Source: Bacillus sp. RO2 (GTDB taxonomy: Bacteria > Bacillota > Bacilli > Bacillales > Bacillaceae_I). Taken from it: a DNA stretch of 64,000 nucleotides. A program made the translations under genes and the position numbers. The stretch covers positions 1 to 64,000 of the forward strand of contig NZ_JAAXCU010000051.1 of the NCBI RefSeq assembly GCF_012911845.1. The letters run 5' to 3'. The notes under the pieces were generated by a model. That model was not told the DNA's origin, did not search any database, and saw only the letters and a program-made list of their open reading frames with translations. Shown one piece after another: positions 16,153 through 26,444 of the stretch (positions within the stretch are counted from its first letter, which is position 1; each line of letters begins with the position of its first letter).

Positions 16153-17616
16153 TTAATGACCTGAAGTAGCAGATAAACCTACTCGGTCAATTAGTGTCTT
16201 GCTTTCATCATTAAGGCCGACGATGCTCACATTTTTACCCAACCTTTGATATTTCAGTACCGTTTTGGATATGGCAGTAACTGCGGATTGATCCCAAATA
16301 TGAGTGTTACTAAAATCAATGATGACTTCTTTTGGGTCATTATTATAATCGAATAAATCTACAAAGTGACTCATCGTTCCAAAAAACATTTGTCCAGATA
16401 TTTGATAATGCATGACATCTTCTTTTAATGTCATAGTAGCTTTGATTTTCGCCATCTTCCATCCAAAGATTAGTGCACTTAGAATAACCCCTGCTGCTAC
16501 ACCTTTTGCAAGGTCGTGCGTATAAACAACAATAGCAACCGTTACAACCATTACTACTGCGTCTGCGCGAGGAATTTTGTGTAGTTCTCGAATCGACTGC
16601 CAATCAAATGTTCCAATAGAAACCATAATCATTACTCCAACAAGTGCAGCCATCGGAATCTGAACCACTACATCTCCAAGCACCATGATGAGGAATAGAA
16701 GGAATGTACCTGCAACTAATGCAGAAAGCCTTCCACGTCCCCCTGATTTAACGTTTATTACAGACTGTCCAATCATCGCACAACCAGCCATACCACCAAA
16801 GAACCCGGTTACGACATTTGCGATACCTTGTCCCTTCATTTCTCTGTTCTTATCACTCTTTGTATCTGTCATTTCGTCTACGATTGTTGCAGTTAAAAGT
16901 GATTCAAGATTACCTACGATAGCAAGTGTAAAAGCATAAGGGAGGATAATCATAAATGTCTCCCATGACAAATCAACCATTGGGATATGGAAGAAAGGTA
17001 AGGTTCTTGAAATTTCTCCTTGGTCGCCTACTGTACTTAGTCCAAATCCTCCACCAAAAAGCGTTATTGCAGTGATAACAACAATTGCCACTAATGCAGA
17101 TGGTAAAGCTTTAGTGACTCTTGGAAGCAAATATATTATGGCAAGAGTAGCAATGACGAACCCTACCATTATCCATGATCCTCCTTTTTCTGGAGTAAAA
17201 TGGACTAATTGTGCGGTGAAAATCAAGATTGCTAAAGCATTAACGAATCCAATAATAACTGCCTGAGGAAGGAACGATATAAATTTCCCAAGTTTAAATA
17301 CACCCATTATGATCTGTATGATACCAGTTAACACAGTAGCTGCAAACAGGTACTCGATTCCATGATCTGAAACCAATGTAATCATTAATAATGCCATTGC
17401 TCCCGTTGCAGCTGAAATCATCCCTGGTCGTCCACCAGTGAAGGCAATAACCACGGCAATACAGAAGGATGCATAAAGACCTACCATCGGGTCAACACCC
17501 GCGATGATAGAAAATGCAATCGCTTCTGGAATGAGGGCTAATGCTACGGTCATCCCGGCAAGTACGTCACCACGCACGTTGCCAAACCATTCTTGTTTTA
17601 AGTTTGCTACGTTCAT
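16153..17616 (-). CDS. SulP-family anion transporter with C-terminal STAS domain
   Basis: The 487-residue protein has 10-12 membrane segments with the SulP signature early ([32 protein letters not shown], residues ~47-80). A short STAS domain covers ~400-487 ([17 protein letters not shown]). SulP proteins move sulfate, bicarbonate or other anions, often with Na+ or H+. The substrate cannot be read from the sequence. It is a single-gene unit between a 52-bp array and phoU. Confidence 0.85.
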   Translation of the reverse strand: MNVANLKQEWFGNVRGDVLAGMTVALALIPEAIAFSIIAGVDPMVGLYASFCIAVVIAFTGGRPGMISAATGAMALLMITLVSDHGIEYLFAATVLTGIIQIIMGVFKLGKFISFLPQAVIIGFVNALAILIFTAQLVHFTPEKGGSWIMVGFVIATLAIIYLLPRVTKALPSALVAIVVITAITLFGGGFGLSTVGDQGEISRTLPFFHIPMVDLSWETFMIILPYAFTLAIVGNLESLLTATIVDEMTDTKSDKNREMKGQGIANVVTGFFGGMAGCAMIGQSVINVKSGGRGRLSALVAGTFLLFLIMVLGDVVVQIPMAALVGVMIMVSIGTFDWQSIRELHKIPRADAVVMVVTVAIVVYTHDLAKGVAAGVILSALIFGWKMAKIKATMTLKEDVMHYQISGQMFFGTMSHFVDLFDYNNDPKEVIIDFSNTHIWDQSAVTAISKTVLKYQRLGKNVSIVGLNDESKTLIDRVGLSATSGH

Positions 17617-17648
17617 AGCACACCTCTTTCTATATTATTTAGTTTTGT

Positions 17649-17671
17649 GACTTTCTACTCTCAAGAAAGTC
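17649..17671 (-). other. Hairpin in the SulP leader
   Basis: GACTTTC pairs with GAAAGTC around a nine-base loop, about 35 bp before the SulP start codon. No T-run follows, so it is not a standard terminator. It may affect message stability or translation. Confidence 0.4.
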
Positions 17672-17828
17672 TGGTCCGTTTGCAACAGAAAGAATCATAC
17701 CACATATTTTCTAGGGTGAAAATCATCGTGAAAACGGGAACATACGAGATTATCTCTTTATTTCTTCGGTTTCCTCTATTTATCTATCATTTTTGTATAT
17801 CTGTAAAAAAATAGACAATGTAACAATA

Positions 17829-17867
17829 AAGAAAGCTCTGTTCATTAAGAACAAAGCTCTTCCCTTT
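17829..17867 (-). terminator. Terminator of the pst-phoU operon
   Basis: AGCTTTGTTC pairs with GAACAGAGCT (one G-U pair) around TTAAT, followed by TTCTTTATT. Confidence 0.8.
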
Positions 17868-18525
17868 AGTCATTCAATTCGTAATGGCTACCCTTTACAA
17901 GGTAAAATATATTTTCTGATATATTGGTGGTGTGATCGGCCATACGTTCAATATATCGGCAGATGAAGCTCAATTGGGTAATTTCAGGAATCAAATCCGG
18001 GTGGTCTTTTGTCAACTGAAGTAACTCACGGATGTTTTGACCGTAAAGCTCGTCCACTTGATCATCCATATCCGCTACTTTCTTCGCCAAGACTACATCT
18101 TCTTCATAATAAGCTTTCAAAGCAAGTGATAACATTTCAGTTGCAATGCTATGCATTTTCTCAATTTTCTCAAGCTGAATGATTGGTTGAGTTGTTTTCC
18201 CGATTCTTATTGTCGATTTTGCAATATTTACAGCAAAATCTGCGATTCGTTCTACATCCGTGGAAATTTTGATTGCGACAAAGATTCTACGTAAATCAAT
18301 CGCCACTGGCTGCTGTTTAGCAATAAGAAGAATGGCAAAGTCATTAATCTCTTCATCTAAACGGTCTGCCTTGTTGTCCTCTTCAATAATCTGAAGCGCA
18401 AGGTCCACATTTTGGTTTGTTAAGGCGTCAATGGATTTTCCCATTGCAATTTCAGCCAAACTTCCAAGTTCCAATAATTTATCTCTTAACGTTTCTAAAT
18501 CCACATGAAATTGACGCAATACCAT
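17866..18525 (-). CDS. phoU: Phosphate signalling protein PhoU
   Basis: This 219-residue all-helical protein has two PhoU repeats (residues ~15-105 and ~118-210) with the DLRRIFVAIKISTDVERIADFA and ICRYIERMADHTTNI metal-cluster motifs. PhoU links the Pst transporter to PhoR signalling and limits phosphate uptake. It is the last gene of the pst operon, 25 bp after pstB. Confidence 0.95.
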   Translation of the reverse strand: MVLRQFHVDLETLRDKLLELGSLAEIAMGKSIDALTNQNVDLALQIIEEDNKADRLDEEINDFAILLIAKQQPVAIDLRRIFVAIKISTDVERIADFAVNIAKSTIRIGKTTQPIIQLEKIEKMHSIATEMLSLALKAYYEEDVVLAKKVADMDDQVDELYGQNIRELLQLTKDHPDLIPEITQLSFICRYIERMADHTTNISENIFYLVKGSHYELND

Positions 18526-18550
18526 CTACCTCTTCCTCTCTCTACCTTTA

Positions 18551-19372
18551 TTATCCGAAACGACCAGTAATATAGTCTTCTGTACGCTTATCAGACGGAT
18601 TGGAGAATAATTTGTCTGTTTCAGAATATTCTATCACTTCCCCATTTAAGAAGAAAGCTGTTCTGTCGGATATACGTGCAGCTTGTTGCATATTATGCGT
18701 TACAATGACAATACTGTAGTCTTTCTTTAATTCTTGAACGAGTTCTTCCACTTTCAGGGTAGAGATAGGATCAAGTGCTGATGTTGGTTCATCCATTAAG
18801 ATAACGTCTGGCTCGATAGCCAAGCAACGTGCAATGCATAAACGCTGCTGTTGTCCACCAGATAGGCCATATGCATTTTCTTTTAGACGGTCCTTAACTT
18901 CATCCCAGATAGCCGCTCCACGTAAGCTTTTTTCCACAATTTCATCGAGGACTTTTTTGTTGCGAATTCCATGAATTCTTGGTCCATAAGCAATATTGTC
19001 ATAAATGGATTTTGGGAACGGATTAGGTTTTTGGAATACCATTCCAACATTTGTTCGTAGTTCTTCCACTTTATAGGATTTACCTAAGATATTCTTTTCA
19101 CGATAAAGGATATCACCAGAAACTTTTACACTTGGAACTAATTCAACCATACGGTTCAATGTCTTGATATAAGTGGACTTCCCACATCCGGAAGGCCCGA
19201 TAATCGCCGTAACTTCGTTTTCATAGATCGGCAAGTTGATGTTTTTCAACGCCAAATTTTCGCCGTACCATAGGTTCAAATCTTTTGTATGATACACAAT
19301 GCTTTTGTCTTTTGGAGTTATTGTTTTAGAAGAATTGTTCTTCGTTTCACGTTCAGGCACCGTAATTTGCAT
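18551..19372 (-). CDS. pstB: Phosphate ABC transporter ATP-binding protein PstB
   Basis: The 273-residue ATPase has Walker [10 protein letters not shown] (~58), signature LSGGQQQRL (~169) and Walker [14 protein letters not shown] (~190). A ~25-residue polar N-terminal extension precedes the usual start of the domain. It powers high-affinity phosphate import with PstA, PstC and PstS. B. subtilis has two pstB genes, but only one is present here. Confidence 0.96.
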   Translation of the reverse strand: MQITVPERETKNNSSKTITPKDKSIVYHTKDLNLWYGENLALKNINLPIYENEVTAIIGPSGCGKSTYIKTLNRMVELVPSVKVSGDILYREKNILGKSYKVEELRTNVGMVFQKPNPFPKSIYDNIAYGPRIHGIRNKKVLDEIVEKSLRGAAIWDEVKDRLKENAYGLSGGQQQRLCIARCLAIEPDVILMDEPTSALDPISTLKVEELVQELKKDYSIVIVTHNMQQAARISDRTAFFLNGEVIEYSETDKLFSNPSDKRTEDYITGRFG

Positions 19373-19390
19373 AGATGATTCCTCCTAGGA

Positions 19391-20275
19391 TTAAAATCTT
19401 CTTTGGAATTTATTTCGAATAATAACTGCAATGGAATTCATGACTAATAAAATGAAAAGTAGGACTACGATAGTAGCTGCTGCTAAATTCGCATATTCTG
19501 CAACAAGAGCTGCGTCAATTGTCCAGTAGTAAATTTGCATTGGAAGCACCGTGAATTTGTCAAAAATACCCTCAGGTAGCGGAATCAACAACGCTGGAAT
19601 TCCCAATACAACTAGTGGAGCCGTTTCCCCGATGGCACGGGATAACGCAAGGATAACTCCTGTTAAGATACCCGGTAATGAAGCTGGCAAAACGATATTC
19701 TTGATTGTCTGCCATTTAGTCGCACCCATTCCGTAAGATGCTTCCCTTAAGTAACCAGGAACTGAGCGAATTGCTTCTTGACTTGCTACTACAACGATAG
19801 GAAGAACTAATAATGCCATTGTCAGACCACCAGCCAAAACGATATTTCCAAGGCCAGCCGCCCTAACAAAAATAGTTAATCCCAAAATACCAAATACAAT
19901 GGAAGGTACACCTGCTAAGTTAGAAATATTAGTCTGTAAAAATCTTTGTAGGCGTCCTTTTTTGGCATACTCTTCTAAATAAATAGCCGTTCCTACTCCA
20001 AGAAACAAAGTGATTGGTGCAACGACTAACATCAGCCATAAAGTACCCATAATGGCACCCATGATTCCAGCTCGATCTGCCATTGTGGAAAGTTTATTCG
20101 TAATAAATTGAAGATCAATCCAACCCATACTTTGTGAAATAACACGGTAAAAAAGAATGACCAGTACAACAAGACCAATTAGTGTTGCTGCTAAAAATAA
20201 TGATTTAGCAATTTTGTTCACCGTTAGTCTTGAATTCATTTTCTTTTGTACTTGCGCTGCATCAACATACTTCAT
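19391..20275 (-). CDS. pstA: Phosphate ABC transporter permease PstA
   Basis: The 294-residue membrane protein has six membrane segments and the coupling-loop motif EAIRSVPGYLREASYGMGATKWQTI followed by LSRAIGETAPLVVLG. GGGAGG lies before its ATG and it begins one base after the pstC stop, so translation is coupled. Confidence 0.95.
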   Translation of the reverse strand: MKYVDAAQVQKKMNSRLTVNKIAKSLFLAATLIGLVVLVILFYRVISQSMGWIDLQFITNKLSTMADRAGIMGAIMGTLWLMLVVAPITLFLGVGTAIYLEEYAKKGRLQRFLQTNISNLAGVPSIVFGILGLTIFVRAAGLGNIVLAGGLTMALLVLPIVVVASQEAIRSVPGYLREASYGMGATKWQTIKNIVLPASLPGILTGVILALSRAIGETAPLVVLGIPALLIPLPEGIFDKFTVLPMQIYYWTIDAALVAEYANLAAATIVVLLFILLVMNSIAVIIRNKFQRRF

Positions 20276-20276
20276 C

Positions 20277-21218
20277 TTAATATTCCTCCCTATACTTGCG
20301 AGAGATATACTGCGCGATCAGGTTCATGACAAGCGTAAACACGAACAACGTCATCGCAACAGCATACAAGCTATAATATAAAGTTGAACCAGCTGGTGCA
20401 TCTCCACCGGTTACTTCCACAATGTATGCGGTCATCGTTTGCATAGATTGTGTAACGTCAAACGTAAAGTTCTTTGTACTTCCACTCGCAATCGTTACAA
20501 TCATCGTTTCACCGATTGCACGAGAAATAGCTAGAACAAATGATGCGACAATTCCAGACATAGCTGCAGGAACTACCACTTTCCAAGCTACCTCAAGCTT
20601 CGTTGATCCAAGCGCCAATGCTCCCTCTCTCATTGCATTGGGAACCGAGCTCATCGCATCTTCCGATAATGAGGCAACCATTGGAATAATCATAATTCCC
20701 ATTACTATTCCTGGACTGAGGATATTGGTTGGTTCTAAACCAGGAATGATTTGTCTTAATAGAGGTGTTACAAAAGTGAATGCAAAAAATCCGTAAACGA
20801 TTGTAGGAATACCTGCTAGCACCTCTAAGATGGGTTTTAAAATTCTTCGTACTCTATCTGATGCATATTCACTTAAGAAAATTGCACTCATTAAACCGAT
20901 AGGGATTGCTACAACCATTGCAATGACAGATGAAATAATCGTTCCTGTCAATAAAGGAAGCACACCGAATTGTGCATTTTCCCCTAAAGGTTTTAACTGT
21001 GTACCAGTAAAGAAATCCAGAAACGGAATCCTAGTAAAGAATTCTACTGTCTCAAATAATAAAGTAAAAATAATACCTAATGTTGTAAAAATAGAAATTG
21101 TTGCGATACCCAAAAGAAACTTTGGCACAAACGCTTCAATAAACCTATTTGTGTTCAGAGTCGTCTTTTTCTTATTGATTAACTCTCTGACATTGATGCT
21201 ATCTTTCTGATTAGCCAA
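20277..21218 (-). CDS. pstC: Phosphate ABC transporter permease PstC
   Basis: The 313-residue membrane protein has six segments and the motif DAMSSVPNAMREGALALGSTKLE followed by ISRAIGETMIV. I prefer the TTG at 21218 (MANQKDS), which has AAAGGGGAT seven bases upstream, over the ATG at 21236, whose only ribosome site is one base away. It pairs with PstA to form the channel. Confidence 0.9.
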   Translation of the reverse strand: MANQKDSINVRELINKKKTTLNTNRFIEAFVPKFLLGIATISIFTTLGIIFTLLFETVEFFTRIPFLDFFTGTQLKPLGENAQFGVLPLLTGTIISSVIAMVVAIPIGLMSAIFLSEYASDRVRRILKPILEVLAGIPTIVYGFFAFTFVTPLLRQIIPGLEPTNILSPGIVMGIMIIPMVASLSEDAMSSVPNAMREGALALGSTKLEVAWKVVVPAAMSGIVASFVLAISRAIGETMIVTIASGSTKNFTFDVTQSMQTMTAYIVEVTGGDAPAGSTLYYSLYAVAMTLFVFTLVMNLIAQYISRKYREEY

Positions 21219-21287
21219 TTTGAAATCCCCTTTCATCCTTTACCCTAACGTAACAAGGACCATCCAAAGCCTATTTTAAAAAATACA

Positions 21288-21327
21288 TAGAGGAAGATGA
21301 GCAGCAAGGAGCCCCTCATCTTCCCTG
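21288..21327 (-). terminator. Intercistronic hairpin between pstS and pstC
   Basis: GGGAAGATGAG pairs with CTCATCTTCC(T). The T-run (ATTTTTT) begins only after CTCTATGT, so it should act as a partial terminator or mRNA stabiliser that leaves pstS more abundant than the downstream genes. Confidence 0.75.
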
Positions 21328-21332
21328 AAAAC

Positions 21333-22307
21333 TTACTTTAAACCTTCAAGCTCTTCTACTGCAGCTTTGATTTCTTCATCTTTCAATGGAGCAAAGCCTG
21401 TTTCACTTGCAACAGTTTGTGCATTTTCCATTGTGTAGATTGCATAGTCAAGTACTTGAGGCTTTTCTTTCGCCATACCTACATTCAAGTAAGTGTATAC
21501 TGGACGAGTGAAGTTTGCATACTCACCGTCTTCAGCGATTGTGTCCAGAGATGGTTCTACAGGACCGTTACCGAAGTCAACTTTTACAGCAGTTAATTTA
21601 TCTGTGTTGCTCGCATAGTAACCGTAACCGAAGAATCCAATTGCGTTTTTATCTTTAGAAACAAGGTCTACAAGTGTAGAGTATTCTTGTTGTAAGTTTA
21701 CACCTTCAACTAAATCTTTTTCTTCAAGGATTTTTTCCCAGAAGAACTCATATGTTCCGTGGTTTTCATTTGGACCGTAAGCTTTGATTGGCTCATTAGG
21801 GAAATCCGGGTTGATATCAGACCAGTTCTTAATATTACCTTCAGCTAAGAAGATTTTTTTAACGTCTTCTTCAGTCAAATCAGTTGCCCAGTCGTTTTCT
21901 TTGTTGATAACGATTGTCAAACCGTCAAGTGCAACTTTCATTTCTTTTACTTCCATGCCAAGCTCATCAGCTTGTGCTTTCTCTTCATCTTTAATTGTAC
22001 GAGATGCGTTATTGAAATCAGTTCCGTCTTCTACTAGGAACTTCTTGAATCCAGCAGATGTACCAGCACGACTTACTTCAACAGATACGCCCTCTTGAGC
22101 TTCAGTCATGTATTTTTCAGCCATTAGAGACATAAAAGGAAATACTGTTCCAGACCCATCAATTACTACACTACCTTCAAGTTCTTCTCCGCCTTCAGCT
22201 GAAGACCCTTCGTTACCACCGTTATTGTTTGCATTCCCACATGCCGCAGCGAATACTGCAAGTGATGCAACGATAGCTAGCAATAAAAAACGTTTGAAGC
22301 TTTTCAT
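21333..22307 (-). CDS. pstS: Phosphate-binding lipoprotein PstS
   Basis: The 324-residue protein has a lipoprotein signal (LLLAIVASLAVFAAAC, Cys near residue 23) and a Ser/Gly/Glu-rich linker. The phosphate-binding PstS core follows (VVIDGSGTVFPFMSLMAEKY, RAGTSAGFKKF, YGPNENHGTYEFF). It captures phosphate outside the membrane for PstCAB. It is first in the operon and lies under a Pho box. Confidence 0.96.
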   Translation of the reverse strand: MKSFKRFLLLAIVASLAVFAAACGNANNNGGNEGSSAEGGEELEGSVVIDGSGTVFPFMSLMAEKYMTEAQEGVSVEVSRAGTSAGFKKFLVEDGTDFNNASRTIKDEEKAQADELGMEVKEMKVALDGLTIVINKENDWATDLTEEDVKKIFLAEGNIKNWSDINPDFPNEPIKAYGPNENHGTYEFFWEKILEEKDLVEGVNLQQEYSTLVDLVSKDKNAIGFFGYGYYASNTDKLTAVKVDFGNGPVEPSLDTIAEDGEYANFTRPVYTYLNVGMAKEKPQVLDYAIYTMENAQTVASETGFAPLKDEEIKAAVEELEGLK

Positions 22308-22384
22308 TTCTTAATTCCCCCTAAGGTTTTTGTTTGATGTTTCTGTTTATATCTTGCCCTACGAATAATAGAATATAACTTGTG

Positions 22385-22423
22385 TGTTAACTCTGTATGA
22401 ATCAAGTGTAAAGGTTTTGTAAA
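22385..22423 (-). promoter_or_regulatory. Pho box (PhoP binding) upstream of pstS
   Basis: On the minus strand TTTACA-N5-TTTACA-N5-TTCATA-N5-TTAACA gives four TT(A/T/C)ACA-like repeats at exactly 11-bp spacing, the form bound by PhoP dimers in Bacillus. A -10-like TATTAT follows about 14 bp downstream (22365-22370). Confidence 0.88.
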
Positions 22424-22511
22424 TGTCGTTTTTTCTGTTGTTTTATCGGGAATAATGGAGGAATTTAGTGAATGTTCGCTATTGCAAAATATGTAAAGGG
22501 GCATAAGGACA

Positions 22512-22547
22512 CAAAAAAAGCACCCCGATTTGGAGTGCTTTTTTACT
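22512..22547 (-). terminator. Terminator of pbpA
   Basis: AAAAAAGCAC(T)CC pairs with GG(G)GTGCTTTTTTT. The A and T runs make it usable on both strands. Confidence 0.88.
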
Positions 22548-22548
22548 A

Positions 22549-24720
22549 TTATTCTGTATCTTCTTCGTTATTCTGCTGTTCTACTTCTTCTGTTTGTTCT
22601 TGATTTTCTTCGGATTTTTCTCCTTTAGCACGTTCTTTCTTTAGATTAAAGTAAGCATCCATAACCGCATCACCGATTCGGGTACTTATTCCTCCTGTTA
22701 CATTAAAGTCAGTAGACGCATAAGGTACCATAATGGCAAAAGCAATCTCTGGATCGTCATAAGGAGCATAACCTACAAGATTAAAGTTTAGCGTTTCATA
22801 GGAGCGTCTTTCTCCATTAGGAAGTGTTTCTATATACCTTGACTGCGCTGTTCCTGACTTCCCTGCAGGTTTATATTGTTTCATTTTCGAACTACTTGCT
22901 GTTCCCCTTGATCCATGGTAAACCCTAATAAAACCGTCTTGAACACGCTTAATTTGACTATCTGTCATGTCTACTCTGTTCAATACGTTAGGTTCAAATG
23001 GTTCCACTACACGACCCAAACCTTCCCCGTTATTAGGCTCTCTAATTTCTTTCACTAATTGCGGCTGCATTCTATACCCGCCATTTGCAATGGTAGATAC
23101 GTATTGAGCCAGTTGCAGAGTAGTGTACGTATCATATTGTCCGATGGATAAGTCTAGAAGCAAACCAGGCAGACTAGTATCTGTTCCTTCAAAGCCCGCG
23201 GACTCACGTGGAAGATCAATACCAGTTTCTACTCCTAAACCGAATTGAGCTAAATAGGATCTAAATGTATCATAAGCGTCTGGTGGTATATACAAAGGCT
23301 GCCTTGGCGAGTAATTAGCACCTGCAATAGCCATCGCGATTCTGAACATATAGACGTTGGACGATCTTTCAAGAGCTGTTAAATCATTTATACTTCCCAT
23401 ATTCGTATAAGAAGCCTTTTTCAGAGCATCTGACCCTCGCCCAATATATAATGGGGCATCGTACAGATAGGAACCAGGTTGAATGACACCATGCTGATAA
23501 CCAGCTAATACAGACGCTCCTTTAACCGTTGAACCAGGTTCATAAGCTTCTTGAATGGCACCCAATGCATTATCATATATTTTTAGTTGCCCATCTTCTT
23601 CATCTCGAATTAATTGTTTTCCTGCAAGTGAAAGAACTTCCCCAGTTTTGGGATTCATGACTACAACAAAAGCACGGTCTAGAAATCTCGCCTTGGCACT
23701 TGGGGTTGCTCTCGTTTGAAGCATTTCTTCAATTAATACTTCTTCTACTTTTTGCTGGAATTCCATATCAATCGATAAAATTAAATCTTTCCCACGCTGT
23801 CCATCATAAACCTTTTCTTGACGAAGAAGGTTTCCACCTGTATCAGTTACATTACGCACTCTTGCCTTTTGACCTTGAAGAACATTTTCGTATTGTGCTT
23901 CTAATTGTGAGGTACCGATTCGATCATTTCTACTATATCCACGTGCAAGGAACTCATCAATCTTCTCACTTGGTATCCCTGACTCTGAAGTTGAAACTTT
24001 GCCAAAAACAGAATCTAAGGTTGATCCATAAGCATAAGATCGGATGAAATCTGTTGTAATATCTACACCAGGTAAGTCTGTCAGCATTTCACTGACCATT
24101 GCAAATTCCTTTGCCGTCACATCTTGGTTCTTAACAATTTGCGGGGTCAGTGCATACCCTTTATTAAACTCTCTGAAGATAGCTAGTACTTCTTTTTCTT
24201 CTTCTGTAATCTCATCTAATTGCTCTTTCGTGATTCTATCTAATTGCAAATCGTATAAGTCACTTTCTTCTATATCCCCATCGGCAACTTTTTTTCGATC
24301 TTCATCTGTTATTAATTTTGCCGCCTCTTCAGGTCGGGTCAAAATCCAATAGTCTTTCTTATCCCTCTCCTGAATGTTCTCAGTATCCATCGTAATTATT
24401 TCAGAAAGCTTTTTTGCAACCTCTAACTGTTCCTTTGAAGAGGTAGATTGCATTCGCGTATATGTAATCGCATTTAATGGGGTGTTGTCTACAACTACAT
24501 TACCATTGCGATCGTAAATTTTCCCTCTTGGTACTAACGTATTTACCGTTACGTTCTCAGTCCGGTCTACCTCTTTACGATAATCTTCCCCAAAAACGAT
24601 TTGGACAAATCCAAGTCTTAAAATGAGGGCTGAGAACAGTAAAAAAACCGCAAAAAACAAAAGGTTTAAGCGAGACGGGACGTAATTCTTCTTTTTCTTT
24701 TTTTGTTTTTGATTGGTCAT
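22549..24720 (-). CDS. pbpA: Class B penicillin-binding protein (PBP2A-type D,D-transpeptidase)
   Basis: The 723-residue protein has one N-terminal membrane anchor (residues ~17-38) and a PBP dimerisation domain. Its transpeptidase domain carries the active-site triads STVK (~408), SSN (~463) and KSGTAQ (~639). The C-terminus is a Glu/Gln-rich tail. Length and position between yqgE and pstS match B. subtilis PbpA, which cross-links peptidoglycan during elongation with RodA/MreB. Confidence 0.93.
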   Translation of the reverse strand: MTNQKQKKKKKNYVPSRLNLLFFAVFLLFSALILRLGFVQIVFGEDYRKEVDRTENVTVNTLVPRGKIYDRNGNVVVDNTPLNAITYTRMQSTSSKEQLEVAKKLSEIITMDTENIQERDKKDYWILTRPEEAAKLITDEDRKKVADGDIEESDLYDLQLDRITKEQLDEITEEEKEVLAIFREFNKGYALTPQIVKNQDVTAKEFAMVSEMLTDLPGVDITTDFIRSYAYGSTLDSVFGKVSTSESGIPSEKIDEFLARGYSRNDRIGTSQLEAQYENVLQGQKARVRNVTDTGGNLLRQEKVYDGQRGKDLILSIDMEFQQKVEEVLIEEMLQTRATPSAKARFLDRAFVVVMNPKTGEVLSLAGKQLIRDEEDGQLKIYDNALGAIQEAYEPGSTVKGASVLAGYQHGVIQPGSYLYDAPLYIGRGSDALKKASYTNMGSINDLTALERSSNVYMFRIAMAIAGANYSPRQPLYIPPDAYDTFRSYLAQFGLGVETGIDLPRESAGFEGTDTSLPGLLLDLSIGQYDTYTTLQLAQYVSTIANGGYRMQPQLVKEIREPNNGEGLGRVVEPFEPNVLNRVDMTDSQIKRVQDGFIRVYHGSRGTASSSKMKQYKPAGKSGTAQSRYIETLPNGERRSYETLNFNLVGYAPYDDPEIAFAIMVPYASTDFNVTGGISTRIGDAVMDAYFNLKKERAKGEKSEENQEQTEEVEQQNNEEDTE

Positions 24721-24785
24721 CCTTTACACCTTTTCATTAATTATTTCGAGAGGCTAATATAAGCAACTTGTTTATAAAAAGTAAG

Positions 24786-24818
24786 AGACACCTACGTTAG
24801 TCTGTATAGGTGTCTGTG
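24786..24818 (-). terminator. Hairpin between yqgE and pbpA
   Basis: AGACACCTA pairs with TAGGTGTCT around 12 bases, followed by CTTACTTTTT. The T-run is displaced by four bases, so it may be a weak terminator. Confidence 0.65.
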
Positions 24819-24870
24819 TCTTTATCTATTGTATAGGAAATCGCAATAAATTTCTATTATTAAATCCCTT

Positions 24871-26157
24871 TTAAGGAGTTGATTCTCCCTCCCCGTCTCG
24901 CAAAGTTGTCACAATTGGATGTGGTTCTTCCTTTGGAGAAGGAATGGGCTCTAATTCTACCTTCCGTACAAACGGATAGATTAATGCGTGTCCGGCACCA
25001 ATTACACACAATAGGATCGGAATACTCTTTTGCGTATCAAAAAAGATAACAGCAATCAAAAATAAGATAATAGAAGTAATACGCCCTAAATTCAAGAAAA
25101 TTTCCCTGACAACAATATATTCAATGCGCATTTCTGCTGCTTTCCACCCTCTTCCAATCACATCATAGGTTAAGGAAACATATGGAACTAACAACAACGG
25201 ATAGGCAATTGCGATGGTAACTGCGTACATGAGCAACTTGACGTAAGTTAATTCAAAGATAAGAAAGAATATTGCTCCATATAATATTAGTCCTCCAAAG
25301 AGGATCGCTTTCTTCCTGAACTCTTTCTTAATAAGCCTCGTTGCCAAATAGTAACAGACAAATGCCACAGCTGAGTTTAACAGTCCAAACGTTCCTAGTG
25401 CCAATTCACTGTTCGTTGTGATAAAAACCAATACAGAAACTGCAAAAAGGAAAGTACCTTCACGTAACCCTTGGAAGAAGTGTGCATTTGTTATGTATCC
25501 CCAGTTTGCATTATTTTTTCTTTCCTGCAGTATGCGTCTTAATTCAAAGCTTCCTTCTGCCCCACGCCTTTTTAAAAAGAGGCTTAAGATTACTGCAGCA
25601 AAAAAAAGAATAAGGGAGATAGTGAAGATCACCGTGTAACCTGTAAACTTTTCTAATGTAGAGATAATATAGCCAGCCGCAAAGGGGCCTATCATTCCCC
25701 CGATTGAAGTCAAAATACCTAAAAATCCATTAAAAAAGTCTCTGGTTTCTGGCTCTGTAATTTCAAAGGTCAATACGTTGAAAGCAAGCCAGTAGAAACC
25801 ATATCCTATGCCAAGCAGTGCTCCTAAAAGTAATAAATAGTTGGAGGCCTTGTCACCAATGAACAAAACAAACAAATAAAAAAGTGCTAAGAATACGACT
25901 CCTAAACGTAGCACAATGACGCGATCGATTTTTTTGGCCCATCTACCTGCCAATATAAATGTTAATGGCTGAAAAATAACTATTGCTAAATTGTAGAAGC
26001 CTAGGTCGCTGAATTCGCCTGATTGCTTCCAGAGGTACACATTTACAAATGTATTGGATAGAGCGATGCTGAGAGAGTAAAGTCCACCGATGATTAAGAG
26101 TAGCATCAGGTCTTTGTTTACTTCGACATCGCCGATCAGTTTTTTTAATGCTGCCAT
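24871..26157 (-). CDS. yqgE: MFS transporter YqgE
   Basis: The 428-residue protein has twelve predicted membrane segments with a central cytosolic loop near residues 195-220 (FLKRRGAEGSFELRRILQER). It also has an MFS-type loop AGRWAKKIDRVIVLRLG (~70). The position between sodA and pbpA is that of B. subtilis yqgE. Its substrate is unknown. Confidence 0.85.
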   Translation of the reverse strand: MAALKKLIGDVEVNKDLMLLLIIGGLYSLSIALSNTFVNVYLWKQSGEFSDLGFYNLAIVIFQPLTFILAGRWAKKIDRVIVLRLGVVFLALFYLFVLFIGDKASNYLLLLGALLGIGYGFYWLAFNVLTFEITEPETRDFFNGFLGILTSIGGMIGPFAAGYIISTLEKFTGYTVIFTISLILFFAAVILSLFLKRRGAEGSFELRRILQERKNNANWGYITNAHFFQGLREGTFLFAVSVLVFITTNSELALGTFGLLNSAVAFVCYYLATRLIKKEFRKKAILFGGLILYGAIFFLIFELTYVKLLMYAVTIAIAYPLLLVPYVSLTYDVIGRGWKAAEMRIEYIVVREIFLNLGRITSIILFLIAVIFFDTQKSIPILLCVIGAGHALIYPFVRKVELEPIPSPKEEPHPIVTTLRDGEGESTP

Positions 26158-26254
26158 TATTACCCCGCTCCTTTATCTACGTTTATTGTGGCTTAAAGGA
26201 GTGGGAGTTATGTACTTTGATTTTTGAACATCTTGTAGTAACTGTTTAACTCCG

Positions 26255-26380
26255 CTGTTGATTTCCGCAAATGGCTACGCTTTCCTAGGGGCGCTGCTGG
26301 AGCCTCCTCGGCTTCGCCTGCGGGGTCTCCACCTAGCGCTATCTCCCACAGGAGTCTTCGCCTTTTGCTCCAATCAACAG
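26255..26380 (-). repeat. Intergenic repeat copy R3
   Basis: This is a reverse copy from CTGTTGATTTCCGC to CCAATCAACAG. Its inner arms, read in element orientation, are GGTGGAG and CTCCAGC. These differ from the TTGAG/CTCAA arms of other copies but still pair. It lies between the yqgE start and the sodA terminator. Confidence 0.9.
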
Positions 26381-26396
26381 CTATAGAACACATAAA

Positions 26397-26438
26397 AAAT
26401 TAAAACTCCCATCCACTTATGGATGAGAGTTTATGGGT
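26397..26438 (-). terminator. Terminator of sodA
   Basis: AAACTC-T-CATCCA pairs with TGGATG-G-GAGTTT around TAAG, followed by TAATTTTTT. Confidence 0.88.
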
Positions 26439-26444
26439 TAGAAA

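Noticed and set aside
15646-16164. A 172-codon open frame through the 52-bp array
   Set aside because: The repeat period is 52, not a multiple of three, so successive units are read in different frames. Openness comes from the stop-poor composition, and another frame (15689-15997) is open too.
26208-26393. 61-codon ORF between yqgE and sodA
   Set aside because: It lies within repeat R3 and has no ribosome site. Similar frames arise in other copies (for example 31953-32183 and 38981-39163).
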